A DNA stretch of 64,000 nucleotides from Bacillota bacterium (lineage in GTDB: Bacteria; Bacillota; Clostridia; Christensenellales; Aristaeellaceae): positions 1-64,000 of the forward strand of contig JAEWSC010000051.1 in NCBI GenBank assembly GCA_023398575.1, given 5' to 3'. Shown here piece after piece: positions 35,828-43,890 of this stretch (its first letter is position 1; every line of letters starts with the position of its first letter). The notes under the pieces were generated by a model. It saw nothing but the letters and a program-made list of their open reading frames with translations. It had not been told where the DNA came from and ran no database searches. A program made the translations under genes and the position numbers.

Positions 35828-36595
35828 ATGTTGAAAAAATCTTGGCTCTTTGCCCTGGCGGCCGTACTCGTCATCGTGGTTGCCGCTGTTCCCGCCATTT
35901 CTGAAAACAACCTGTCCGCCAGTGCCGTTCCCGCTTCTTCTAGCGTGGTGACTGCCGTTCAGCCCAGCAACACCATCACCGTGCACGGCACCTCCAGCAT
36001 CACCATCAAGGCTGACTATGCCAGCGTCAACCTGGGCGTCTCAACCAAGGGCGCAACCGTTGCCGAAGCGCAAAGCGCCAACAGCGAAGCTATGGATAAG
36101 GTCATTGCCGCCATCCGCGAGCTGGGCATCGCCGAAGAAGATATCGCCACCAGCAGCTTCAACGTGTATGCCAACTACGACTACCAGTACAGCAAGCTCA
36201 CCGAAGGCGAATCCGTTGCCGGCTATCAGGTAGATAACATGCTGACCATTACCGTCCGCGATTTGACCCTGATCTCCAAGGTGCTGGATTCCGCCATGAG
36301 CGCCGGCGCCAACCAGTCCTACGGCTTCACCTTCAGCTCCAGCAAGCAGGCCGAAGCCTATGACGAAGCCTTGAAGGCCGCCGTGAAGGATGGCGCCCGC
36401 AAAGCCGGCCTGCTGGCCGGAAGCGTCGAAAAGAACCTGGGCAGCCTTGTGAACATGGAAGAGAAGGAATACAGCTACAACCTCTATGGCGGCACCGCCA
36501 TGTATAAGGCGGAAGACGCCGCTGCCGGCACCCCCATCCTAGCCGGTCAGATCGTGGTCAACGCTACCGTAACTATGACCTACGATTTCGAATAA
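35828..36595 (+). CDS. SIMPL-domain (DUF541) secreted protein
   Basis: 255 residues with an N-terminal signal sequence (MLKKSWLFALAAVLVIVVAAVPAIS). The SIMPL domain is marked by ITVHGTSSITIKADYASVNLGVSTKG, the SNSEAMDKVIAAIRELGI helix, VAGYQVDNMLTITVRDL, and the C-terminal VNATVTMTYDFE. Members sit outside the membrane or in the periplasm and have no known enzymatic role. Third gene of the sigma/anti-sigma operon, with AAGGAGG 10 bases before the ATG; codon and base use is distinctly GC-rich and even, suggesting high expression. Confidence 0.9.
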   Translation: MLKKSWLFALAAVLVIVVAAVPAISENNLSASAVPASSSVVTAVQPSNTITVHGTSSITIKADYASVNLGVSTKGATVAEAQSANSEAMDKVIAAIRELGIAEEDIATSSFNVYANYDYQYSKLTEGESVAGYQVDNMLTITVRDLTLISKVLDSAMSAGANQSYGFTFSSSKQAEAYDEALKAAVKDGARKAGLLAGSVEKNLGSLVNMEEKEYSYNLYGGTAMYKAEDAAAGTPILAGQIVVNATVTMTYDFE

Positions 36596-36610
36596 TAGTG
36601 GTGAAGAAAT

Positions 36611-36648
36611 AAGCGGCGGAGGGCAATTGCCCTCCGCCGCTTGCTTTA
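36611..36648. terminator. Palindromic terminator between SIMPL gene and argH
   Basis: A 32-base perfect palindrome (36611-36642, arms AAGCGGCGGAGGGCAA and its complement), followed by TTGCTTTA on +. It separates convergent genes and probably serves both. Confidence 0.8.
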
Positions 36649-36659
36649 TGTTTGAAGAG

Positions 36660-38042
36660 TTATATGTGAAAATCATTCAGGTATGCTTTCCCTGCCTCAA
36701 TGCTCTTTTCCACCGCCTCGGGGGCAGGGCCACCAGGCACATTACGCAGCTTCACACACGCGTTCAGAGAAATTGCTTCGTACACATCCTGTTCAAAAAC
36801 ATCATGAAATGCTTGCAATTCAGGCAACGCCAAATCCAGCAAGGCTTTGTCGCAGGACAGGCAATGAGCTACCAGCCGCCCTACCACGTGGTGGGCATCA
36901 CGAAAGGGGACGCCCTTTTTGACGAGATAATCAGCGCAATCGGTTGCGTTGGTAAACCCACCGGCAGCACCTTTTTCCATAACCGCAGTTTTGAATTTTG
37001 TTGTCCTTAGCATGCCGGTGAACACTTGCAGGCACTTTATAAGCGTATCCCTGGCATCAAAAAAGGCTTCTTTATCTTCCTGCATGTCCTTATTGTAGGC
37101 CAAGGGCAGACCCTTCATCACTGTGAGCAGCGTTGTCAGATCGCCGTACACCCGGCCCGTCTTACCCCTGATCAGCTCTGCCACATCGGGGTTTTTCTTT
37201 TGGGGCATAATGCTGGAGCCGGTGGCAAAGCCATCATCCATCTCCACAAATTGAAACTCGTTGGTGGACCAGAGGATCAATTCCTCGCAAAAACGGCTCA
37301 AATGCATCATGGCAATGGATGTGGCAGACAGGTAATCCAGCAAAAAATCCCGGTCACTCACCGCATCCAAAGAGTTTTCACTAATCTTTGCAAAGCCCAA
37401 AAGCTCGGCTACGCGCTGCCGGTTGAGTGGATACGTGGTGCCCGCCAGCGCGCCGGAACCCAGGGGCATCACATCGGCAGCGTTATAGGCGTGGAGGAAC
37501 CTTGTCATATCCCGCGTGAACATTTGAAAATATGCCATCAAATGATGCGCCAACGTAATGGGTTGGGCCTTTTGCAAATGGGTGTAGCCGGGCATGACGG
37601 TGTTCAAATGTACTCTTGCGATATCCAGCAAGGTGGAACAGAGCGTCTTTAACAGTGATACGGTTTCCCGGCAGGCATCCTTGGCGTACATTCTCACATC
37701 CAGCGCCACCTGATCGTTGCGGCTGCGGCCGGTATGCAGCCGCTTACCGGCATCGCCGATGCGCTCAATGAGCAGCGATTCCACCTGCATGTGAATGTCT
37801 TCCGCCTCAATAGAAAACGCCACCTTGCCGGCCTCAATGTCCATAAGCACTTCATGAAGTCCCGCAACGATTTGCTCTGCATCTGCCTTGGCTATTATCC
37901 CCTGCTCTCCAAGCATGGTAGCATGAGCGATAGACCCCAAGATGTCCTGTTTGTATAAGCGCTGGTCGAAGGGCAGGCTGGAGTGGAAATCATCCACCAT
38001 ATTATCGGTAGGCTTGGAAAACCGTCCGTCCCAAAGCTTCAT
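36660..38042 (-). CDS. argH: Argininosuccinate lyase
   Basis: 460 residues. Last step of arginine synthesis. The signature GSSIMPQKKNPDVAELIRGK is near residue 270, TGRSRNDQVALDVRMYA near residue 105, and MKLWDGRFSKPTDN is the standard start. ATG 38042 has no recognisable ribosome site: the bases just upstream belong to a hairpin repeat (GACCAG...CTGGTC). A TTG at 38096 would give an 18-residue repeat-derived extension. Downstream of argG on the same strand, separated by 261 bases of repeats. Confidence 0.96.
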   Translation of the reverse strand: MKLWDGRFSKPTDNMVDDFHSSLPFDQRLYKQDILGSIAHATMLGEQGIIAKADAEQIVAGLHEVLMDIEAGKVAFSIEAEDIHMQVESLLIERIGDAGKRLHTGRSRNDQVALDVRMYAKDACRETVSLLKTLCSTLLDIARVHLNTVMPGYTHLQKAQPITLAHHLMAYFQMFTRDMTRFLHAYNAADVMPLGSGALAGTTYPLNRQRVAELLGFAKISENSLDAVSDRDFLLDYLSATSIAMMHLSRFCEELILWSTNEFQFVEMDDGFATGSSIMPQKKNPDVAELIRGKTGRVYGDLTTLLTVMKGLPLAYNKDMQEDKEAFFDARDTLIKCLQVFTGMLRTTKFKTAVMEKGAAGGFTNATDCADYLVKKGVPFRDAHHVVGRLVAHCLSCDKALLDLALPELQAFHDVFEQDVYEAISLNACVKLRNVPGGPAPEAVEKSIEAGKAYLNDFHI

Positions 38043-38049
38043 AGAGATA

Positions 38050-38105
38050 ACGACCAGAGAAACCCTTTTGAAAAAAGTTTCCCTGGTCCCTTTCAAAAAA
38101 CTTCA
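38050..38105 (-). repeat. Hairpin repeat directly upstream of argH
   Basis: On the minus strand GACCAGGGAAAC pairs with GTTTCTCTGGTC around a TTTTTTCAAAAGG loop, preceded by TTTTTTGAAAGG. The same layout, hairpin plus CTGG-(A)TCCC-TTCAAAAA tail, occurs at 56412-56464, and a related one at 31191. Its right arm ends only about 7 bases before the argH ATG. Confidence 0.6.
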
Positions 38106-38121
38106 TTTTTATAAGGATGCA

Positions 38122-38204
38122 TGGAAGGGACAAATTCCCTTCCAATGAAATCGTCTCGGCCGGCTTTTTCGGCCAGGCGGAGTTTGCGAAGCAAACATTC
38201 CTTA
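38122..38204. repeat. Three-hairpin intergenic repeat, copy 1
   Basis: Three small hairpins in a row: TGGAAGGG.../CCCTTCCA, then GGCCGGCTTTTTCGGCC, then GTTTGCGAAGCAAAC, with GAAATCGTC between the first two. The same order and wording recur at 54841-54921. Confidence 0.65.
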
Positions 38205-38281
38205 TGCCCTTCACCGTCCGTAACCTTACGTGCCGGCTAAGCGAAGCGCATGCCAGTGCGTAGGGTTACAGGCGAAGGGTG
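38205..38281. repeat. Long imperfect hairpin in the argG-argH gap
   Basis: GTAACCTTACG (38220-38230) pairs with CGTAGGGTTAC (38259-38269, one wobble), extended outward by CCCTTC (38207-38212) with GAAGGG (38274-38279) and inward by GCCGGC-like bases. It lies just 3' of argG and could act as a processing or attenuation structure, or be part of the adjoining repeat. Confidence 0.55.
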
Positions 38282-38303
38282 CACAGTCTAAGATATGATT
38301 TCA

Positions 38304-39512
38304 TCATTTCTTAGATTGTTTTACCATCGCCTGAACTTTCATGGGCAGGCCCAGCAGGTTGATAAAGCCCTCGCTGTCGTGGTGGTTGTACAGCGTCTTG
38401 CTGTCGCCGAAGGTGGCAATCTGCTCCAGATATAAGCTGTTTTCACTCTTGACGCCAGCGGGAATCACATTCCCCTTATAGAGCTTTAACTTCACGGTGC
38501 CGGTCACGTTCTGCTGTGTGCTATCCACAAAGGCGGAAAGAGCTTCACGCAAGGGCGTATACCACATGCCGTCATACACCAATTCCGCAAAACGAACGGC
38601 TACCTGCTCCTTGTAATGGGAGGTGTTCCGGTCCAAGGTGATGCTCTCTAACTGCTTGTGCGCGGCATAAAGAACCGTACCGCCGGGCGTTTCGTACACA
38701 CCGCGACTCTTCATGCCCACCAGGCGGTTTTCCACCAGATCGGCGATTCCCACGCCGTTACGGGCACCGATCTCATTTGCCTTCTCCAAGAGGGGCACGG
38801 CATCCAGCTTCTCGCCGTTGATGGCAACGGGAACGCCCTTTTCAAAGGCGACCTCAATATATTCCGCCTTGTCAGGGACCGTTTCCGGTGTGACCATGGT
38901 TTGCAAAAGATCATCCGGCATCTCCTGGGCGGGGTCTTCCAAGATACCGCCCTCATGGCTTAGGTGCCAAATGTTTTTATCCATACTGTAGGGCTTCTTC
39001 TTGGTGACAGGAATGGGAATGCCGCGCTCAATGGCATAGTCGATGGCATCCTCCCGGCTTTTGATATCCCAAATACGCCAAGGCGCGATGATTTGCATAA
39101 AAGGATCGAAGGCTTTGATGGTCAATTCAAAGCGCACCTGATCGTTTCCCTTGCCGGTAGCGCCATGGCAGATTGCTGTGCAGTTTTCCTTATGGGCTGT
39201 TTCCACCAGGTACTTGGCGATGACGGGCCGGGCAAAGCTGGTACCCAGAAGGTAGCTTCCTTCATAGACTGCGCCGGCTTTCAGCGTAGGCCAGATAAAG
39301 TCCTCCACGAACTCCTTCTTCATGTCCACGATATACAGCTTTTCTGCGCCGCTCTTGGCCGCCTTTTCATGCAGCGGGGCGAGCTCTTCCCCCTGGCCCA
39401 CATCGGCAGCCATGCAGACCACGTCACAGTCGTAGTTTTCCTTCAGCCAAGGGATGATGATGGATGTATCCAGCCCGCCGCTGTAGGCAAGCAGTACGCG
39501 CAGTTTTGCCAT
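38304..39512 (-). CDS. argG: Argininosuccinate synthase
   Basis: 402 residues. Joins citrulline and aspartate with ATP. Opens MAKLRVLLAYSGGLDTSIIIPWL with the pyrophosphatase-type P-loop SGGLDTS; CHGATGKGNDQVRFEL and GRNGVG-like (GARNGVGIADLVENRL) are also diagnostic. ATG 39512 has GGAGG 8 bases upstream; the 22-residue upstream extension of the frame runs through the operator region and was rejected. An ARG-box-like operator lies about 70-96 bases upstream, so ArgR repression is expected. Confidence 0.98.
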   Translation of the reverse strand: MAKLRVLLAYSGGLDTSIIIPWLKENYDCDVVCMAADVGQGEELAPLHEKAAKSGAEKLYIVDMKKEFVEDFIWPTLKAGAVYEGSYLLGTSFARPVIAKYLVETAHKENCTAICHGATGKGNDQVRFELTIKAFDPFMQIIAPWRIWDIKSREDAIDYAIERGIPIPVTKKKPYSMDKNIWHLSHEGGILEDPAQEMPDDLLQTMVTPETVPDKAEYIEVAFEKGVPVAINGEKLDAVPLLEKANEIGARNGVGIADLVENRLVGMKSRGVYETPGGTVLYAAHKQLESITLDRNTSHYKEQVAVRFAELVYDGMWYTPLREALSAFVDSTQQNVTGTVKLKLYKGNVIPAGVKSENSLYLEQIATFGDSKTLYNHHDSEGFINLLGLPMKVQAMVKQSKK

Positions 39513-39581
39513 GATAATTCCTCCACTCATAAAAAGCCAATAAAAGGCTAGATTGTTGGGATGAGCATGAGTATACACCGC

Positions 39582-39608
39582 ATTGCATTAAAATGCAATA
39601 GTTATTCA
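39582..39608 (-). promoter_or_regulatory. ArgR operator (ARG boxes) upstream of argG
   Basis: TGCATTAAAATGCA (39584-39597) matches the ARG-box consensus TGMATWWWWATKCA exactly and lies inside an 18-base perfect palindrome (39582-39599). A second, overlapping half-matching box (TGAATAACTATTGCA on the minus strand, 39608-39594) follows. Confidence 0.7.
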
Positions 39609-39746
39609 TAAAAATACACACAACAAATTCCCGCATCTCTATGCCTGCGGCGGACAAACCAATCTGACAGTAGTTAGCTTTCGCCATGAAGCTGTATAGT
39701 TATAATTAGATTAATCGCCCTGACTTTGCCGTTCAAAAGCTGGATA

Positions 39747-39783
39747 TAAAAAGAGCACCCTCCGCCTGTCAAGCGAGGGATGC
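39747..39783 (-). terminator. Terminator after the cysteine hydrolase gene
   Basis: Minus strand: GCATCCCTCGC (39783-39773) pairs with GCGGAGGGTGC (39765-39755) with one mismatch and wobbles, followed by TCTTTTT (39754-39748). The rest of 39613-39886 shows nothing I recognise. Confidence 0.6.
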
Positions 39784-39886
39784 GCCTCTGCCGAAAATAC
39801 CGTAATGGCTTATTCAACCGCCGAATAATCCGCTCCATCACAATGATAAATACTATCCCTTTTCACACGGAAAATACATGTATACA

Positions 39887-40414
39887 CTATTGATTTATTA
39901 GCTGTAGAAGCTCTTGCGTGGTCTTCACCTGCAAAAACCCAGACCTTAAAAAACTGTTATGATGATTAATGATCTGTTCAGCCGGAAGCACACTACTATC
40001 AAACGTGGTATGCGCGTCAGATGCAAGATATGAGCGATAACCAAGGGTATAAGCCCTGCTGCAAGTGGCGTTTACGCAATACTCCGTCTGCAAGCCGCAA
40101 AAAAGCAACGTATCTACGCCCAGCCCTTTCAAAATACTATCAAGCTCAGTTTGATAAAAAGAGTCCCGTGTCTGTTTGTATGCATGGTATTCATGTTCCA
40201 AAGGAGCAAGGGCAGGATGCAGCTGCCATTGCTTCGAGCCCTTTGGCATCTCCTCATCATCGTGCTGAACAAACACTACAGGGATGCCCTTTTCACGTGC
40301 TTTATTCAGCAGGGTGCATATGTTGGCAACAACCTCATCACCACGATACGGCTTTGCGTCTTCCACAAACATGGCCATTTGTACATCAATAATGACCAGC
40401 GCTGATTTTTCCAT
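39887..40414 (-). CDS. Isochorismatase-like cysteine hydrolase
   Basis: 175 residues. ALVIIDVQMAMF holds the catalytic Asp, and LLFCGLQTEYCVNATCSRAYTLGY carries the catalytic Cys in the G-x(3-4)-YCV-x-(A/S)T motif. The Lys of the triad is likely in the middle region (YHAYKQTRDSFY). Such enzymes hydrolyse amides such as nicotinamide, biuret or N-carbamoyl compounds; the exact substrate is not decidable. ATG 40414 has AAGGAGGAG upstream. Follows the MerR regulator gene by 75 bases on the same strand. Confidence 0.88.
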   Translation of the reverse strand: MEKSALVIIDVQMAMFVEDAKPYRGDEVVANICTLLNKAREKGIPVVFVQHDDEEMPKGSKQWQLHPALAPLEHEYHAYKQTRDSFYQTELDSILKGLGVDTLLFCGLQTEYCVNATCSRAYTLGYRSYLASDAHTTFDSSVLPAEQIINHHNSFLRSGFLQVKTTQELLQLINQ

Positions 40415-40489
40415 GCTGTTTCTCCTCCTTGTCAAGCGTCAAGGCAAGCATAGCATGTGTGGTATATGGCGTCAAGCCTGCAAACCAGC

Positions 40490-41374
40490 TTATTCGACCG
40501 GCTTGTTTTCCCCTGCCAAATAGGGATACATGGCGAGCATTTTTTCGTTGGCGGCTTCCAGCCTTTTTACATGTTCTGCATAAGCGGGGCTTAAATTCTT
40601 CATGGCCGGTAGAAAAACCGTATAGTAGCCATTTGTATCTAAAAAGCATCTCCAAGCCGCTTCCAACTCCGGTACACCTGATTGCCGGTAAGCATCCGAG
40701 TGTTTGAATTCCATATGCGCTTCCAAGGCATCCTTGTAAGTGCCGTAAAAAGTTTCGAAATCTTCCGCAGACCGTGCCATTCCCTCCGCAATGCTTTCTA
40801 TTGCCTCTCCGCTTAACCTGTTCACGCTTTGGTCCAGCAGCGTTTGTATCTCCGTTGAAAACGCCAAAGGCGGTACATCATCCAAGAAAGCAACAATCTG
40901 CCGATATGATTTATCCTGTTCCTCAGTCTCGATTGGGCTATTTAGAAAGCGGGCAAAATGCAGGCTTAAGTAGCAGCCAAAGAAACCTGGAAACGCATCC
41001 AGCAGCCTTTGGGCAATGGTTGTTTTAGCCTCCAAGGCTTTCAGTTGAGGCAGAATATCCTCCTGCTGCTTGGATTCTAATAGCTTCATAAGCAATGCGC
41101 TTCTCATCTGATCTCTACCAAGAAGCAATGCCTTTTGAACAGCTATGTGCTGAAGCGCGTTATCCCCTGCATCATTTACAACTTGCCTAATCTCCTGCAT
41201 ATTCAGCCCAAGCGTTCGCAAGAGACCAATCTTCTTTAACCTTGCGACATCCTCCGATGAATAATCCCTATACCCATTATCCAGTACAGTTGGAAAAACA
41301 AGCTCCTGTTCCGTGTAATATTCCACGGCCTTTTTTGTAAGCCCGGCCACTGCACATGCTTTGCTGATCAACAT
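40490..41374 (-). CDS. MerR-family transcriptional regulator
   Basis: 294 residues. N-terminal winged helix: MLISKACAVAGLTKKAVEYYTEQELVFPTVLDNGYRDYSSEDVARLKKIGLLRTLGLNM in the usual MerR order, then a coiled helix (about 75-115) and a large C-terminal effector-type domain (about 120-290) with several helices that I cannot assign. ATG 41374 is 8 bases after GGAGG; an in-frame GTG within that site gives 41383. It is divergent from ruvC and probably controls itself or the cysteine hydrolase. Confidence 0.85.
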   Translation of the reverse strand: MLISKACAVAGLTKKAVEYYTEQELVFPTVLDNGYRDYSSEDVARLKKIGLLRTLGLNMQEIRQVVNDAGDNALQHIAVQKALLLGRDQMRSALLMKLLESKQQEDILPQLKALEAKTTIAQRLLDAFPGFFGCYLSLHFARFLNSPIETEEQDKSYRQIVAFLDDVPPLAFSTEIQTLLDQSVNRLSGEAIESIAEGMARSAEDFETFYGTYKDALEAHMEFKHSDAYRQSGVPELEAAWRCFLDTNGYYTVFLPAMKNLSPAYAEHVKRLEAANEKMLAMYPYLAGENKPVE

Positions 41375-41471
41375 TTCACTCACCTCCAGATCATCATAAA
41401 CCCGCCCCTTGGGTTATGGTCAATAGGCTAGAAAAATAATTTTGCGCTTCTCGCACGGCAAGGGCTTTCAT

Positions 41472-41500
41472 TGACAAATGCGCACGTTCGTTCTATGATT
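41472..41500 (+). promoter_or_regulatory. ruvC promoter with possible LexA-like box
   Basis: Perfect TTGACA (41472-41477), 17-base spacer, TATGAT (41495-41500). Within the spacer and -10, CGCACGTTCGTTCT (41482-41495) resembles the Bacillus-type LexA box CGAACNNNNGTTCG on the reverse strand with two mismatches. Confidence 0.6.
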
Positions 41501-41529
41501 AGTCGTGTGAAAAAACACCTGGAGGATGC

Positions 41530-42024
41530 ATGATCATACTGGGAATCGATCCTGGATTAGCCATTTTGGGCTGGGGTGTAATCGAAACAAATGGCCACAA
41601 ACTGCGTCTGATTGACTATGGGACAGTGCTTACAGAGGCTGGTACACCCATACCGCTGCGGCTGCGAGCCATACAAACGGGCGTCAGGAATCTCATCGCC
41701 CAATACAATCCAAATGAGATCGCTTTTGAAGAACTATTTTTTGCCCGCAACGTGACGACCGCACTGCAGGTAGGCGCGGCAAGAGGTGCCGCCATCATTG
41801 CTGCCGTCAACCATACGGAAGAATTGTATGAGTATACGCCCATGCAAATCAAACAGGCAGTCACCGGCTATGGCAAGGCAGATAAAAAGCAAATGCAGCA
41901 AATGGTAAAGATGCTTTTAAATATGGAAGACATCCCCAAACCCGACGATGCCGCCGACGGCCTGGCCGTAGCGATCACCCATGCCCACACAAGCCATTCA
42001 AAGCAACTGTTTAAAATGAAATGA
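41530..42024 (+). CDS. ruvC: Crossover junction endodeoxyribonuclease RuvC
   Basis: 164 residues. Resolves Holliday junctions. The catalytic acids are in MIILGIDPGLAILGWG (Asp7), FEELFFARN (Glu) and DAADGLAVAITH (Asp pair). The start ATG 41530 has GGAGG upstream. First gene of the ruvC-ruvA-ruvB order used by Clostridia; ruvA begins 13 bases after it. Confidence 0.97.
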   Translation: MIILGIDPGLAILGWGVIETNGHKLRLIDYGTVLTEAGTPIPLRLRAIQTGVRNLIAQYNPNEIAFEELFFARNVTTALQVGAARGAAIIAAVNHTEELYEYTPMQIKQAVTGYGKADKKQMQQMVKMLLNMEDIPKPDDAADGLAVAITHAHTSHSKQLFKMK

Positions 42025-42037
42025 ACCGGAGGCAAGC

Positions 42038-42646
42038 ATGTACGCTTATATATCAGGCCGTGTAGCGGAAAAAGGCAGCGGAGAGCTGATCATTGAAGCC
42101 GGCGGCGTAGGCTATTCCCTGCAATGCAGCATGACGACCCTGTCGCTGGCACCAGCCACAGGCGAAACCATGCGCTGCTATACCTATCTTTCCGTCCGGG
42201 AAGACGCCATGGATCTTTTCGGTTTTGCCACCAAGGAAGAGAAGGCCATGTTCCTACGCTTGACCAGTGTCAGCGGCATCGGCCCGCGCACAGCGCTGGG
42301 CGTGCTGGGCAGCATGCCGCTGAAGGATTTGCACCTGGCCATACTTACCAGTGATATCAATGCCCTAAGCCGCGCGCCGGGCGTAGGTAAAAAAACAGCC
42401 CAGCGCATTGCCCTGGAATTAAAGGATCAGATCACCCAGGAGGCTATGTCCGGCCTTCCTCCGGAGCAAGCGGCCGGTATCAGCACAACCATGCGCGACG
42501 ATGCCCTTACAGAGGCCATGCAAGCCCTGCAATCCCTGGGTTATACTCCTGTGGAGGCTACCCGCGCCCTGCAAAGCGTGCGCGGAAAATCAGACAAAGC
42601 CGACGAGTTGATCAAACTTGCCCTGCGCACCATGGCGGGGATGTAA
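42038..42646 (+). CDS. ruvA: Holliday junction branch migration protein RuvA
   Basis: 202 residues. Domain I opens MYAYISGRVAEKGSGELIIEAGGVGY; the HhH pair is SGIGPRTALGVLGSM and APGVGKKTAQRIALELKD; domain III (about 150-202) binds RuvB (EAMQALQSLGYTPVEATRAL). Length normal. A 187-base gap separates it from ruvB, unlike the tight coupling elsewhere, and contains a degenerate CAGGGTCTTTTTC / GGCTCT hairpin-like repeat. Confidence 0.97.
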   Translation: MYAYISGRVAEKGSGELIIEAGGVGYSLQCSMTTLSLAPATGETMRCYTYLSVREDAMDLFGFATKEEKAMFLRLTSVSGIGPRTALGVLGSMPLKDLHLAILTSDINALSRAPGVGKKTAQRIALELKDQITQEAMSGLPPEQAAGISTTMRDDALTEAMQALQSLGYTPVEATRALQSVRGKSDKADELIKLALRTMAGM

Positions 42647-42833
42647 TAGTAACGGGAGATTGGTGGTGCAGGGTCTTTTTCAAACAGGCTCTCATCACAG
42701 TCCATCATGAAAACTTATGCTACTACTCTTTCATCACCTTGTTCTATACTCCGCTTGCATGCGTAGGTCCGATGCCGGAAGGTCCCAGACACGTCCGTAG
42801 GCTTGAAATCTTCTCACTATAAGGAGACCACCC

Positions 42834-43874
42834 ATGTCTGATGATCGCTTGATGACCACAGGCTTCCGCCCGGAGGATGATGCCCAGGAACAATCCCTGC
42901 GCCCTCGAACACTCCATGAGTACGTGGGACAAACGGCTGTAAAGGAACGGCTGCAGGTATACATCCAGGCGGCATTAAAGCGCCGGGAGTCTTTGGATCA
43001 CATTCTCTTATACGGTCCCCCAGGCCTTGGCAAGACCTGCTTGGCTAATATCGTTGCCACAGAAATGGGACAAAGCATACGCATTACGTCCGGACCGGCC
43101 ATTGACCGGCCAGGCGATTTGGCGTCCATTCTCACCAATCTCAACGCCGGAGATGTTTTATTTATTGATGAAATTCATCGCTTAAGCCGCGCCGTAGAGG
43201 AAGTACTCTACTCCGCCATGGAGGATTTTGCTCTGGATATCATGATTGGCAAGGGGCCGACCGCCAGATCTATCCGGCTGGATCTACCCCGCTTTACGCT
43301 GGTAGGCGCCACCACCAGGGCCGGGCAGCTGTCCGCCCCCCTGCGGGACAGATTTGGAATTATGTTCAGGCTGGAAATGTACAACCCGGAAGAGCTTTCG
43401 CAAATTGTGCGCCGCAGCGCCGGCATTTTGAATGTAGCCGCCCAGGAGGATGGCATACTGGAAATTGCAAGGCGCAGCCGTGGTACCCCCCGGATCGCCA
43501 ACCGCATGCTGAAAAGGGTACGCGATTTTGCCCAGGTGCGGGCCGGCGGCACCATAACCAAGGAGGTTGCCCGGGAAGGGCTGACCATGCTGGATGTGGA
43601 CGATTTGGGCCTGGACCGGGTGGATAGAACCATGCTTTCCACCATGATGGACAAATTTGGCGGCGGACCGGTCGGGCTTGATACCCTAGCCGCCACCACT
43701 GGGGAAGACCCCATCACCATTGAGGATGTGTACGAACCGTACCTGATGCAGTTGGGCTTTCTCATGCGCACGCCGCGTGGCCGCGTTTGCACCCCATCGG
43801 CTTATGCTCACTTGAAGCGTACTCCGCCGGCAACGCCTGGCGATGACGCCGGTCAAATGCGGCTGGAATTTTGA
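42834..43874 (+). CDS. ruvB: Holliday junction ATP-dependent helicase RuvB
   Basis: 346 residues. AAA+ motor with Walker A GPPGLGKT, Walker B LFIDEIHRLSR, the beta-hairpin and sensor region (GPTARSIRLDLPRFTLVGATTRAG), and C-terminal winged helix (PYLMQLGFLMRTPRGRV). AAGGAG lies 9 bases before the ATG. Ends just before the duplicated queA leader. Confidence 0.98.
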   Translation: MSDDRLMTTGFRPEDDAQEQSLRPRTLHEYVGQTAVKERLQVYIQAALKRRESLDHILLYGPPGLGKTCLANIVATEMGQSIRITSGPAIDRPGDLASILTNLNAGDVLFIDEIHRLSRAVEEVLYSAMEDFALDIMIGKGPTARSIRLDLPRFTLVGATTRAGQLSAPLRDRFGIMFRLEMYNPEELSQIVRRSAGILNVAAQEDGILEIARRSRGTPRIANRMLKRVRDFAQVRAGGTITKEVAREGLTMLDVDDLGLDRVDRTMLSTMMDKFGGGPVGLDTLAATTGEDPITIEDVYEPYLMQLGFLMRTPRGRVCTPSAYAHLKRTPPATPGDDAGQMRLEF

Positions 43875-43890
43875 AAGAGCAAAGGATATT

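Noticed and set aside
39513..39578. N-terminal extension of ArgG
   Set aside because: GGAGG precedes the ATG at 39512 and the extension lies in the leader.
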